From Ailanthus altissimus (taxonomy: Eukaryota; Streptophyta; Magnoliopsida; Sapindales; Simaroubaceae), in the NCBI GenBank assembly GCA_946807835.1, contig OX327683.1, positions 15,319,001 to 15,383,000 of the forward strand: a stretch of 64,000 nucleotides of DNA, in the 5' to 3' direction. Made by a program: the position numbers and the translations under genes. This document shows, piece after piece, positions 51,418 to 63,947 of the stretch (position 1 is its first letter; the number at the start of each line of letters is the position of its first letter). Below the pieces are notes generated by a model that made no database searches, had not been told where the DNA came from, and saw only the letters and a list, made by a program, of their open reading frames with translations.

Positions 51418-51815
51418 TGTTGAAATAATCAATTCAAGACCAAATATGGATCACTGCATAAAGATGCCAGCAACAGTAATGAAGGACACATCACTAGAAG
51501 GATAGAATGCATAGGAATGCAAAATGGTAGAATAGAGCAACAGCAGCAGCTGTAAAAAAACTTGTACGAATAGGAATGCTTTTATTAGAATGAAGTTAAT
51601 GATGTGTCGTGATCTAAGAGATAAGAGTACAATAAAAGAAAATCAAAAGGCCCTTAATGATTCAATATATGAATGAGTCATTAAAATAAGACAAAATTAG
51701 TTTTAATATTATGAAGATACAACTGTAACAATTTCTGTATATATCCCTTGAATACTATTTTACATTGTAATACAAAAAGGTTTATACAATTCATCAAATA
51801 TCTCTGTTTTCAACT
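51418..51815 (+). repeat. Copia-2 3' LTR
   Basis: 398 bp; starts TGTTGAAATAATC and ends TTTTCAACT before the TTGGC target copy. Confidence 0.9.
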
Positions 51816-51820
51816 TTGGC

Positions 51821-53433
51821 AAGGTTTTATGCTCTCGACCAGTGAATATGAAGCAATTCATTAATTCTATGAAGAAGATTTGGCACTCTGTTAAATAGTT
51901 TTCAATAGAATTTCTTGGTCAAGGTTGCAATATATTCATTTTCACCTTTCAGTTGGATGAGGATCAGGGGCGGGTGTTAGCTGGAGAGGAGGGGGGGATC
52001 TATAGTCTTTCAACAATTGCTTACTGGTTTTGGAGAAAACTTTAGGTTTAGGCTAGTTGCAAAACATGAAATTTAGTCGTGTTTTCTTTATGTTCAACTC
52101 CATTACATTCATGTGTTCTTTATAAATGTTGAGGCATGCAAATTGATTAGATCAATGCTTGGCAAGGTCGAAGAGGTTGATAATGGGGGTTTTTTAGCGA
52201 ATACTTAAGGCGTTATCTTCGTGTATGGGTCAATCTGGATATTTTGATTCCCTTAGAGTTAGCATTGGGCATTCATGTTCTGGATTCTGACAATTTGGTA
52301 ATAATTCTCATGCGCTACGAGTATCTTCTGAATTTATGTTTTGGATGCAGTCTTTTTGGTCATTTGTTAAGGGAGTTCCTTTCTTTACGTAAAAAAGGTA
52401 AGGATTTGTTATTAGAGCAAGCCTTGATAGGTTTCAAGCTCAGTCTGTGATGAACCATAAGCAAAATAGGGGTCCTAACGGCTCTTCGACCATGTCATCT
52501 TTTGACCACCCCTCTGAACCTCTTGGAAAATGGTCGACTGGTTCGCAAGTATCCACTATTGTTGATGATCATAATCTGGATGGTAAGTTTGGTATAAAAG
52601 TGGTTTCTCAGTCTTTAACTAAGTCAAGAAAAGTTGGTAGTTAGGGTGAGATTGATACAGTGATCTAGATTAACTCGATGGATGACAGTACCATGGTAAC
52701 ATTAATTGCAATTGCAGTTGATGCAGTTAAAAAGTAGTTCACTAGTCACCAGATAATGATAATGGATAACCTACGTCCAACTAGTTTTGAGGATATTTCG
52801 GGAACCCTCGCTACTTATGATATGCTGACTAAGACCCTCTCTAATGTATCCCTCTCCATGTTGGTTTCTTTATCACCTTTATGCCACGTAAGGCTAGCCT
52901 CAATTGACCTATTAATTGATGACATGGATTTTCAATTGCAATTATAATTAACCCTTTTATAGGCATATCTAATAAATTGCCAGCCACTTTTTCTACTCAA
53001 ATTTCACAGTCTTATTCCTGTGGTCATATTAATATTACTGTATCTCAGGGGTCTGTAGAACTTAGTGATTTACTAGATTATATGGGAACCCAAATGTCTC
53101 ATAGCGTGTACATTCTCGAAACTTACTACATTATGTCATGGATTTCTCGTCATTTCTATGATTGTGTAAAGGTGACTTTAATGAGATTTTAGAGCCTTTT
53201 GAAAAGAATGGAGGAGAATCAAGGTAGAGTTCCCTTATTAATAACTTTAGAGAGGCACTGGTTGATTACTATCTTTAAAGCATAAAGTTCTCTAGGCCTA
53301 AATTCACTTGGTGTAATGGCCATCAGTCTACCAATTTATATAAGAGAGACTTGACAGGTTTGTATGTTCATCTGAGTCGAGTAATTTATTTTTGAGTAAA
53401 GCATCTCTTCTCAATAATTTGAGATCGAATCAT
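51821..53433 (+). pseudogene. LINE (L1-type), main piece: rest of ORF1 and start of the endonuclease
   Basis: Continues DUF4283 (KQFINSMKKIWHSVK, then NIFIFTFQLDED and GRVLAGEE). It then has a CCHC-type knuckle near 52340, LCFGCSLFGHLLREF, whose last Cys is Phe. A low-complexity tail follows. ORF2 endonuclease (APE type) is seen at about 53060-53433 across frameshifts: CKGDFNEILEPFEKNGG (catalytic Asp-Phe-Asn block), PKFTWCNGH, then LDRFVCSSE and LRSNH, the last being the SDH catalytic block with Asp changed to Asn. The Athila element interrupts immediately afterwards. Several stops and at least one frameshift (near 53354) are present. Confidence 0.85.
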
Positions 53434-54844
53434 TGATGAACACTTAAAATAATTATTTAATAAGGGTTTTATATTATTGTTTTGTATTATTAGTGTCATT
53501 AATCTCTTTAACTTAAGCATGTTTACAATATTGTACTTAATTAGCATTTAACTGTTTTGTGGTAGGTTCCGTAAAATGGGTATAACTTTCTACCTAGAAA
53601 TCCAATTGAAGTAATTATTGATCTTATAAAGATCTAAATCAATGGGATAAAATATTTATTTCAAAAAGAATTTAGAATTTGAGCGTTTAGATGGTGAATA
53701 ATAGCCTAGAACAGAATTGATATACAGTACAGGTTTAATCCAAACACTTATAAGTATTTGACCCATAACTAGAGAAATACATATAAGACAACTTAATTTA
53801 GAAATATAAGAGGCTTATCTACAACTTTTATTTTTTAAGTGAAAGCTAATTCAAACCATATTAATTTTAAATTGGACAATCAAGTAGGTGCATTGATAAC
53901 AATCAATGAAAATTAGTTACCACCCTTCTTAACTTTTATCATCTAAGTAGTTCCCTCTTCATTTGTCTCGATTTATCTATGTTTTTCTATAAATAAGTGA
54001 CATATTTATGCCCAAAGTATATAATTAGAGAGTTAGAATTTAGTTCAAAATACTTATCTTTTGTATTATCTTTTTGTAGTATTATTTCTTTTGTTTACTA
54101 TTCTAAAGTTATGTTATCTCTTTTTCCACTTCTTTTTTTTTTTAAATTTTTTTTATTATATTCAAGTAATTTTTTTTTGTTAAGGTGAAAGGGTAAAATT
54201 CTTGGTAAGGTAATAAAATATACTTAAACTCTTATTCTAGAATTTAATGTTACATTCTTAAGTTATTCAAATTTATATATAATGAATTTATTTTGTTTGC
54301 AATATTGATACTCTTTCTTGTAAAGTGGTGTATCTTGATTTATTATAGACAATTTTTATAGTTGGCATAATAAACTCTTAAAACCATTTATAAGATTTGG
54401 CGTAGATACCATTTCTTGTAAAATGAGAGTTTTGAATTATTGTAAAAAAATATAAAGATTGACATAATAAATACATGAACCTATTTACAAAATTTAGTAT
54501 ATAATAATTGAAAGAAATAAATACAAATTAATATATAAATGATAATGAATCTTAATTGTTATATCTTCCTACTAGAACCTCGGATTCCAATTAAGTTATA
54601 AAAAAAGTTTAATATATTCTTATTTCATATACTAAGAGTGGAACCCCATAACCTTAGTATTTATTTTAATTAGTTAATTGAATTATTAATTACAAACATT
54701 ATTATTGCTTTATTTGTCTTTAGAGTAATTATAATTTATAATTTTAATTTCACTTCCTTGCGGATCAACCTCGTTCTCACCAGGCTATTTATTACTTCGA
54801 TAATCCTGCACTTGAGAATAAACTCCTATATTCTGAACGTGTCA
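53434..54844 (+). repeat. Athila-type 5' LTR
   Basis: Starts TGATGAACACTT and ends GAACGTGTCA. Confidence 0.92.
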
Positions 54845-54850
54845 AGTTTT

Positions 54851-54868
54851 TGGTATCGTTGTCGGAGA
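54851..54868 (+). other. Athila-type primer-binding site
   Basis: TGGTATCGTTGTCGGAGA fits TGGCGCCGTTGCCGGGGA, the usual Asp-tRNA complement of this lineage, with five changes, all C to T or G to A. Confidence 0.8.
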
Positions 54869-55092
54869 AGTAAAATTAACTAAGTTTTTATTATTATTAT
54901 TTTCATAGAAAGTTAAGCCTCTTATTCTTTGTTTACTAATTTTTTATTATCCAAATCTAATATTGACTAATCTAACTTTTAACTATTTCTCTAACTTCTA
55001 ATTATCACTCTAACTTTTATTTTATTATTAGCCTTGTCTATTTTATTTATCTTTATTTAATATTTTATTTTTCCTTTTATTTGTAATATTTA

Positions 55093-56910
55093 TTGTTATT
55101 GTATTTTATTTTATTTTTTTGTATGAGTGGTTGGTTTCAAGATTCTAATTCTCATCACTTTGTGAAAGATAATTTCGAAACTTCTTTTGATAATTTGTTG
55201 GATTCTCCTTCATTTTTTCATTCTTTACCAATTTACACTATGAACGATAATCAAATTGAGGGACTTATAGACTTAGGGGACGATCAGTCCCAGTATAATG
55301 ACCATAACCGATCTAGGACACTTAGAGATTACATGATCTCACATAAACTGGTGCATCATCTTGTTTAATTTTTTCTCCAGATACAACACATTTTAATTTT
55401 AAGTCGAACATTATCAAATTTTTACCCACTTTTCATGGTTTAGATGCAGAAAACCTTTACCAGCATCTAAGAGGAATTTAGAGAAGTGTGTAACATGTAT
55501 AATGATAAAAAATGTAGCATGAACACAATTTGACTTAAGCTTTTTCCTTTTTCCTTAAAAGATAAAGCTAAAACATGATTATAAAATCTTAAGCCAAGAT
55601 CCATTTCTTCATGGGATGAGATGCAACAACAATTTCTAAAAAAAAAAAAAATTCCTCCCCATAAAACAAATTCTTTTAAAAGATAAATGATTACTTTTGC
55701 CCCAAAATCAGGAGAGACCTTTTACCAATATTGGAAAAAGTATAAAGAATTACTTAATATCTATCTTCATCATGGCTTTAAAACTTGGAGATTAGTCTCA
55801 AATTTCTACAAGGCTTAACACTCTAAGTTAGGCAAATGATAGAAATGATGTGTAATGGAACATTTAATGATAAAGACCCTGAAGAGGCAATGAACTATCT
55901 AGACTTACTAGCAAAAAATACTCAAAATTAGGATACTGTTGGTACCTATAAGGCATTTAGCAAAACTCAAACCATTACATCTAATGATGGTATTTATCAG
56001 CTTAAGGAAGAGCATGACCTTTAAGCTAAATTAGCATCCCTAATTAGAAAACTCGAAACCTTAATAATGAAAAAGAGTGTTCAATTAAAATTTGTTCAAG
56101 AAATTGTGTGTCACATATGTAAAAACTATGATCACTCTACCAATGAGTGCCCAACTTTGCTTGCATTTAGGGAATGGCTCCATGAATAAGCCAATGTTCT
56201 AAACACATTTAAACGGTTAAACCATAACCTGTATTCATAAAACTACAATCCTTGTTGGAGAAATCACCTGAATTTTAGTTGAAGGAATGAAACTCAAGCA
56301 CAAACTTCACAACCACTCTTTCAATCACACCAAAACTTTTAAAACTCTCAAGGTTATGCACCATATGTCCCACCTGTTAAGAAAAATCTTGAAGAAACTT
56401 TGCATACATTCATTAAAAGTAAGAGTTTATTAATTCTCAAAATGCTAAAAAATTTGCTGATTTGAAAGATACTTTTGTTAAATTTTCATCTGCACTGAAC
56501 ATTCATAAGAAAGAAAATTTTCTTTCTCAACCACAACCAAACCCCAAAGGACAACGTAACTCAACTACATGTAGTTCAGGAAGCCAACACATGGATCAAG
56601 TTAAAGCAGTTATCACTCTTCGAAATGGTAAGGTTATTGAAAAACACATTCCTGAACCTTATGAGAATGATGAATCGATCTCTAAGGGTAAGAAAAGTGT
56701 TAAACCTACACCTAGTAAAGAAAACACCGAACCCTCACCTGCACCCTCATTTCTTAATGCATTACGTAATGCTAGGAAGTTGAATCACAATCCTGAAAAT
56801 TTTAAAATCTTCAAACAGGTAAAAGTTAATATTCTTTTATTTGATGCTGTTAAACATGTTCATTCTTATGCAAAAATTTTGAATGATTTATATACAGTAA
56901 AAAGAAACTG
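55093..56910 (+). pseudogene. Athila-type gag pseudogene
   Basis: Reading through stops and shifts shows LKLFPFSLKDKAKT, SWDEMQQQFLKK and ETFYQYWKKYKELLN (55520-55770), all standard for this gag. A CCHC knuckle CHICKNYDHSTNEC (CX2CX4HX4C) at about 56110-56151 is intact. From 56462 there is a longer open stretch with AVITLRNGKVIE. The frame is broken by several stops between 55366 and 56460. Confidence 0.85.
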
Positions 56911-56973
56911 AATGTGAAAAAGAAAGTATTTTTAGTTGAATAAGTAAGTGTCATTCTTCAAAATATTAATACA

Positions 56974-57357
56974 TTGAAATATAAAGACCCTGGTTGTCCT
57001 ACAATTTTATGCATTATTAAAAGTCATAAAATTGAACAAGCCTTACTTGATCTTGGTGCTAGTGTGAATTTACTGACATATTCAGTTTATCAACAACTCA
57101 ATCTCAGTGAGTTAAAACCAATTTTTGTAACTCTTTTACTTGCCGATAGATCAATAAAAGTGTCAAGAGTGATAATGGAAGATGTTTTAGTTCAAGTTGA
57201 TAAATTCATATATCCTATGGATTTTATTGACTTGGAAATAGAACTTGTTAAAAGATGTAATCTAATACCTGTTATTTTAAGTCATCCATTTTTAGCAACT
57301 TCTAATACTTTGATTAATTGTAGGAATGGAATAATAAAGATTCATTTGAAAATATGA
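56974..57357 (+). pseudogene. Athila-type aspartic protease remnant
   Basis: Open for 127 codons. ALLDLGASVNLLTYSVYQQL holds the D-x-G-A-S active site as DLGAS, which is normal for the lineage. It is followed by LLLADRSIKV and EDVLVQVDKF. The local frame is intact, but upstream and downstream frames are not joined. Confidence 0.8.
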
Positions 57358-57839
57358 CATTTGAGCTTAATGTTTTCAATATGTGTAAGCAACTACATGA
57401 GAAGGAGGACGAAAATAAAGAAGCCAACATGATTGAAACAATTGTGAAGGATCATATTAAAAATGAGAGTTTTATTGACCACTTAGAAATATGTTTAATG
57501 AATTCATTTGAGTCAAATATATAATTAGATCATAAAATCTCTAACATATTTCTTTACTTGATTGCACATAGGTGATTGAAAATAACGGATAAAAACCAAA
57601 GTTTGAAGAATTAAGAGAACTAAAGAACCGGAATATGCATTTCTTAGAGAAAAACAAACTTACCCAGTGGTAATCTTTTCTACACTCACAAGTGAAAAAT
57701 AAGTTAATAGAAGTATTGAAAATACATAAAAATGCAATAGGATGGACTTTAAAAGACATAAAAGGCATTAATCCTTAGATTTACACACATAAAATATACC
57801 TAGAGGATAATGCCAAAAATTTCTATCAACTCTAAAGGA

Positions 57840-59130
57840 GATTAAATCCATATATGAACGAGGTAGTAAGAGTTGAAGTTCTCAAATTACTTGAAGTAGA
57901 AATTACTTATCATATCTCAGATAGTAAGTGGATAAGTCTTACTTAGGTAGAACCAAACAAATTTGGAATCACGGTCATTGAAAATGACAAAGGTGAGTTA
58001 ATACTAACTTGAGTCTCATCTAGTTAGAGGATCTATATAGATTATAGAAAGTTGAACTCTACCACTAGAAAAGACAATTTTTCTTTACCATTACTTGACC
58101 AAATTTTACAAAGAGTAGCGGGACATCCCTATTATTGCTTTTTAGACGGCTATTCTGGCTATTAGCAAATTTCTATAACACTAGAGGATTAAGAAAAAAC
58201 TACATTCACATGTCTTTTTAGGACCTTTGCTTTTAGAAGGATACCCTTTGGACTTTGTAATACCCCGGAAATATTTCAAAGATGTATATTAAGCATTTTT
58301 AGTGATATAGTTGAGTATTATTAAGAAGTTTTCATGGATGATTTAATTGTGTTTGAAAATTCTTTAGATAATTGTCATAAAAACTTAGGAAATATCTTTA
58401 AAAGATGTAAAGAAAAAGGTATTATGTTGAATTGGGAAAAAGGTTATTACTTGGTCACTTCTAAAATTGACGGACATGTAGTGTTTTCTAAAGAAATTGA
58501 AGTGGATAGGGTAAAAGTCAAACTCATTGCTCATTTGCCCCCACAAAAAACAGTCAGAGAAGTCTGATCCCTTTTAAAACATGCTGAATTTTATAGGAGG
58601 TTCATAAAAATTTTTAGTACTATCTAGACCTCTTTGTGATCTTTTAGGAAAAGATATATCATTTGAGTGGACTCAATAGTGCCAAAATTCGTTTGAAAAT
58701 TTAATTGGCCTCTTTCCATCTGCTTCTATCATACAATCTTCTAACTGGTTTCTGTCTTTTAAGCTCATGTGTGATGCTAATGATTATGCTGTTGGTGTTG
58801 TATTAGGACAAAGAAAGAAAAGTAAACCCTATGTAATTTATTATGCAAGTAGAACTTTAAACAGTGCACAAATGAATTACATAACAACTAAAAAAGAATT
58901 ACTTGCTGTAATATTTGCATTAGACAAATTTCGTTCTTACTTAATTAGTTCTTTAGTTGTTGTTTATTGACCACGCAGTTGTAAGGTGCTTAATGTCAAA
59001 ATAGGATGCAAAACTAAGACTGATTCAATGGATTTTATTACTTTAAGAATTTAATATCACTATCAAAGATAAGAAGGAAGCTGAGAATATTGTTGCAAAT
59101 CACTTATCAAGAATCGTACTAGATTCATCA
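57840..59130 (+). pseudogene. Athila-type reverse transcriptase and RNase H remnants
   Basis: FCTCLFRTF-like and RIPFGLCNTPE lead to EVFMDDLIVFENSLDNCHKN (58330-58390), the YxDD box written as FMDD, which is the form usual in this lineage. RNase H begins CDANDYAVGVVLGQ at 58767 and continues to ELLAVIFALDKFRSYL. Stops lie at several places, for instance within the 58140-58200 stretch and after 58567. Confidence 0.85.
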
Positions 59131-59159
59131 ATAAAATAAACACTCATTAATGATTTTTT

Positions 59160-60350
59160 TTCCCAATGAAATTTTATTTTCTGTTGTTACAATGTCTTGG
59201 TGTGTTAATATTGTAAGAAATGCTACCTTATTGGAATGCTCAAGACAAAAAGAATTTTTTAACTGAGGTGAGAAAGTTTTATTGGGATGATCCTCATCTC
59301 TTCAAATATTATCCTGAACAAATATTTCGAAGATGCATACCCGACAATGAGATAAGTAAAGTTATTAAAGTTTTTCATTCTGAAGCATGTGAGAGACATT
59401 TTTCATCAAAGAAAAAATCTGCAAAAATCTTGCAGTGTGAATTTTATTAGCCCACTTTATTTAAATATACACATACATTTTATAAAACGTGTGAAAATTG
59501 TCAAAAATTAGGATTTATTTCAAAATGAAACATGATGCATTTGAACCTCATTCTTGTCATTAAAATATTTGATTGTTGGGGGATATATTTCATGGGGTCA
59601 TTTTCACTATAATTTGAATTTACGTATATGTTAGTCGCAATATATTATGTCTCAAAATGGATTGAGGCTATTCCATGTCAAAACAATGATCATAAACAGT
59701 CATGAAATATTTGATCTTTAAGACTTAATCATGCACTTTAGGCTTATAGAATTACTTTTAAAATTGTAAGTTGAACTAGTAAATAGGGAGATAAAATAAA
59801 TTTTAGAAAAAATTGTAAATTCAAATTGCAAAGATTAGTCTTTAAGACTTAATGATGCACTTTGGGCTTATAGAACTGCTTTTACAACTTCATTGGGTAT
59901 GTCTTCTTATAGGCTAGTTTATAGGAAACCTTGTTACTTACTTGTGGAACTTGATCATAAAGCCTACTAGACCATTAAAGATTTCAATGCAAATTTTGAT
60001 TATATTGAACAAATATGTAAATTACAAATAAATGAATTTGAAGAATTAAGAAATGATGCATATGAGAAATCGATAAAATCAAAGCTTTTTATGATAAAAA
60101 AATTCAGAGGAAATCATTTGACGTTAGTCAGAATGTTCTGCTTTATAATTCTTAACTTCACATATTTTCTAAAAAATTAAGATTAAGATGGAGTGGCCTT
60201 TTTTTTATGAAACACGTGTACCCTTATAGAGCAATTAATATTGAAAATCTTAGAAATGGTAATGTGTTTAAGGTAAATGGGCAAAGACTCAAGTTATTTC
60301 TAGAAAATTAAGCTTTTCAAGAAGAATTTGTGTCCTTATCTGACTCTTGT
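59160..60350 (+). pseudogene. Athila-type integrase remnant
   Basis: The zinc-binding part reads RKFYWDDPHLFKYYPEQIF, then HSEACERHFSSKKKSAK. The first catalytic Asp site near 59575 reads CWGIYFMGSF where WGIDFMGP is normal, so the Asp is Tyr. Further on come [13 protein letters not shown] and ELDHKAY. A duplicated segment (59715-59763 and 59840-59885) adds a frameshift. Confidence 0.8.
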
Positions 60351-62550
60351 TACAAGACCAATTGATATTTGTCTTATATGTTCATATATATTTACTATTC
60401 TTCTAACTTTATTTATTTTTCATACTTGCAAATTAATTTAATATTATTTGTGTTAAGTTTTATTTTGCACCCCTGTTAAGTGGAGGATAACAGTACTCCG
60501 TGATATTTTAAGTCAGTTTTCTATAATTACTGATACTTTTTCTTCTTCTTCTTTCTAAAATATGGATGACATTCTAATAAATTTGAAAAAATAATTTTCC
60601 TTATTGTCTTCAAATGTCTTGAAGAAAATTTACCAAGAAAGATGTAAAAGATTAAGGTAATTAATGATTATGAATATACCTGCTGATGTACGTTGGTTAA
60701 TTGAAGCCAAAGTTCAATTGGCAGGCATATTCTCAGACTCATTAATTTTCTACATGCCTGACTTAGGTAAAAGTTCTTATGCCAAAAGATGAAGAGTAAA
60801 AAGGTTACACGTTTGTCATAAATGTGCTCGATGAATTGTAACTAAAATTGTTGTTCTTTGAGATTTGTATCTAGAAATCGAGAAGACAAAATTCAATCCA
60901 TTAAGGATGGACTGAGTAAGGAGTCTTTGAATGACATCTTGGTGACTCTTGAGATGCATCTTTGTAGACTAGTATAACATGAACTTTTTAATTTATGAAA
61001 CAAATTCAAAATTAAACTTCAACAATACAGTCTTAGGAATTTGACTTTAAAAGACCTTATTCGCCAATTTATAAGAAAATTAGATGAAAAGTCTATCTCT
61101 GACCCATAGAGAGTGTTTAAACCGTTTCTGAACATAAAACCAGAGGAAGATGTGAGCCACAATCATAACTACTTGTACATATTTACCATAACTATTATCA
61201 TTTTGTGTGGTTTATTTTATTATAGGTTTTCCTTTTTAATAAAAGATGTTTCATATGATATCTTATATACTCTAACATTTCTATATTTTGACATTAAGGA
61301 CAATGTCTCAATCTGGTTGGGGCGATAGTAGTTGATATAGGATGTTAGTAGTTATTTTTGCTATCACTTTATTCTTGAAAACAAAATTTTCATCATCAAT
61401 GGCGTGAGTAAAAGGTTCATTTTTTGGACTTTTGAGATGTATTCTAAATCTAGAATGAGAGAGTAAAGAATATATTTCTGGATTTTTGAAACATATTCTA
61501 ACTGACATTTTATTATTATTATTATTATTTTTTATTTTAATGCATTCCATGTATATCTATTTGTAGCTTATATTCTTGGTAAACCTTGTATAAATAAGTT
61601 TGTTTTATTATCGATGTATGATTTCAAAATTATTTGGTTTAAGTCACTTTTTCTATCTAGGTTACTAAAGAATAACTTTCAAAATCATTTCTTCAGCACA
61701 ATATTAAGTCTTGTGGTAAGATGGATGTTTCAATATATATAGCCAAGAGAATTTTCATGTTTAAGTATATATATTTTTTTCTAAACTCACACGTCTTTTA
61801 TGACTGAGTGGAGAGATTTGAGATAATAGCTTATGAATTTTCATTGATATTTTGAAATAGTTAATTTTTATTTGAAATTACATTATTTGAGATAACGAAT
61901 GATTTGGTTGCTAGCTAAAGTATTCTAGTGAAAAATTGCTCTTACTTTGTAATGATTCTTTATGTTTTTCAACTAAGAAAAAAAACAAAAAACAAAAAAA
62001 AAGGTAAAAAAAAGAAAAGAAAAAAAAGAAGTCAATTCAGTTTAATAAAGTTTTCGTTCAATTTTAGAAGACAAAAGTTATTAGGAAGCAATTTTATCAT
62101 CGGGCTCTATTCGTAAGATTTGCATAAAATAATTAAATTCCTTAAGCTAGCATGTGACAAGAATGGTTTAAGTCTAAACAATTAATTTTTCTATCTTTGA
62201 ATCAATGTTAGTTTGTCTGTCTGTCCTTAAATATAATATTTTTTTGAGCGATTATCTATTTTTCAACTCCATGAGTGAAATCCTAGCTTTTTAAATAATT
62301 ATTTACCTATGAAGATATGGAGTTGAGGTTTTTAGTTGGAGAAAATTTTCAAGGCTATATATATATATATTATGGATTGTGGTAAAAAGTTTGACTTAAT
62401 TTACGCACACACAATTTTGAAGTTATGATTGAAATAACCTTAATAGCGATTGTGATCTTAAATTAACGTTTTGTTTAAAATACTTAGGTAGTGTTCAAAT
62501 TTTATTATATTTGAATAGTTAAGGACTAGCAATAAGCTGATTAGGAGGGG
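60351..62550 (+). other. Athila-type 3' non-pol region and polypurine tract
   Basis: No known domain. It contains the GGACAATGTCTCAATCTGG phrase (about 61299-61317) that is common before the 3' LTR in this lineage, a 71-codon open frame with a hydrophobic stretch (61113-61328) and ends in the polypurine tract TTAGGAGGGG (62541-62550). Some Athila elements carry an env-like gene here; I cannot recognise one. Confidence 0.6.
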
Positions 62551-63942
62551 TGATGAACACTTGAAATTACACATTTAATAAGGTTTTACATCATTATTTT
62601 GTATAACTACCGTCATTAATCTCTCAAACTTAAGCATATTTATAATATTATACTTAATTAGTTTTTAACTAATTTGTGGTAGGTTCCATAAAATGGGCAT
62701 AACTTTCTACTTAGGAATTAAATTAGAGTAATTCTTAATCTTGTGAAGAGCTAAATCAATAGGATAAAATATTATATTTCACAAAGAATTTAAAATTCGA
62801 GCATTTAAATGGTAAACAATAGCCTAGAACAGAATTGATCTGTAGTACAGGCCTATTTCAAACAGTCATCAGTATTTGACTTATAACTAAAGAAATATAT
62901 ATCTAATACATATAAGATAACTCAATTTGAAAGGATAAGAAATTTATTTACAACTATTATTTTTTGAGTAGAAGCTAATTCAGACCACATCAATTCCAAA
63001 TTGGACAATCAAGTGGGTGTATTAATGATAATCAATGCAAATTAGTTGCCACCCTTCTTGACTTTTATTATCTAAGTGGTTCTCTCTTCATTTGTCTTGA
63101 TTTATCCATATTGTTTTAATAAATAGATTGCCTGTTTATGCCCAACATGTAATTAGAGTGCTAGATTTTAGTTCAAAATATTTGTCTTTTATATTATCTC
63201 TTTATAGTATTATTATTTTTTATTTACTATTCTAAAGTTATATTATCTCTTCTTTCACCTCTTTTCTTTTTCTTTAATTTTATTATATCCATTTTGTTTT
63301 GCTAAGGTGAAAGGTGAAACTTTTGGTAAGGTAATAAGATATACAGAAACTCTTATTCTAGAATTTAATGTTACATTCTTAAGTTATATAAATTTATATA
63401 TGATATATTTATTTTATTTGTAATATTGATACACTTTTTTGTAAAGTGGTGTATTTTAATTTATTATAGACAAATTTTATAATGGGTACAATAAACTCTT
63501 GAAACCATTTACATGATTTGGCATAAATACATTTTCTTGTAAAGTGGGAGTCTTAATTTATTGTAGACAAATATAACGATTGGCATAATAAATACTTGAA
63601 AAAAATAAATACAAGTTAATTTATAAATGATGATGAATATTTAATTGTTATATCTTTCGATTGGAATCTCATTTATGTGAGGATTCCAATTGAATTTTAA
63701 AAAGAGTTTAATATATTCTTATTTCATATACCAAGAGTGGATCCTCTTAATCTTAGCATTTATTTTAATTGGTTAATTACATTATTAATTGCAAACATAT
63801 TATATTACTTTATTTATCTTTAGAGTAATTTTAATTTGTAATTTTAATTCTACTTTTTCGTGGATTGACCTCGTTCTCAATGAGTTATTTCTTACTTTGA
63901 CAATCCAGCACTTGAGAATAAACTCCTATTCTGAACGTGTCA
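62551..63942 (+). repeat. Athila-type 3' LTR
   Basis: Starts TGATGAACACTTG and ends GAACGTGTCA, directly before ATCAT. Confidence 0.92.
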
Positions 63943-63947
63943 ATCAT

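Larger units (their letters stand above)
43986..51815 (+). mobile_element. Copia-type retrotransposon (Copia-2), decayed, with a nested solo LTR
   Basis: Direct repeats 43986-44398 and 51418-51815 are its LTRs. TTGGC stands on both sides (43981-43985 and 51816-51820). Removing the element and one TTGGC joins the LINE frame as LLIIGKVL. The terminal bases are worn: left LTR TTTAG..CAATT, right LTR TGTTG..CAACT, probably from TGTTG..CAACA. The order gag, protease, integrase, reverse transcriptase, RNase H is that of Copia. All genes are broken. Positions 46955-49580 belong to a later insertion, so the element proper is about 5.2 kb. Confidence 0.92.
53434..63942 (+). mobile_element. Athila/Tat-type Gypsy retrotransposon, complete in outline but dead
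   Basis: The LTRs are 53434-54844 and 62551-63942, and ATCAT flanks both ends (53429-53433 and 63943-63947). Removing the element and one ATCAT joins the LINE endonuclease as LRSNHHSIVLNL. It has an Asp-tRNA-type primer site, gag, protease, reverse transcriptase, RNase H, integrase, a long 3' non-pol region (about 60360-62540) and a polypurine tract. Domain order with integrase after RNase H is that of Gypsy, and the wording of gag and protease is that of Athila/Tat. The two LTRs differ at roughly one base in seven to ten by eye, so the insertion is old. Confidence 0.93.

Noticed and set aside
61113..61328. Hydrophobic open frame as an env-like gene of the Athila element
   Set aside because: One short hydrophobic stretch in AT-rich DNA is expected by chance, and I see no conserved env-like features.
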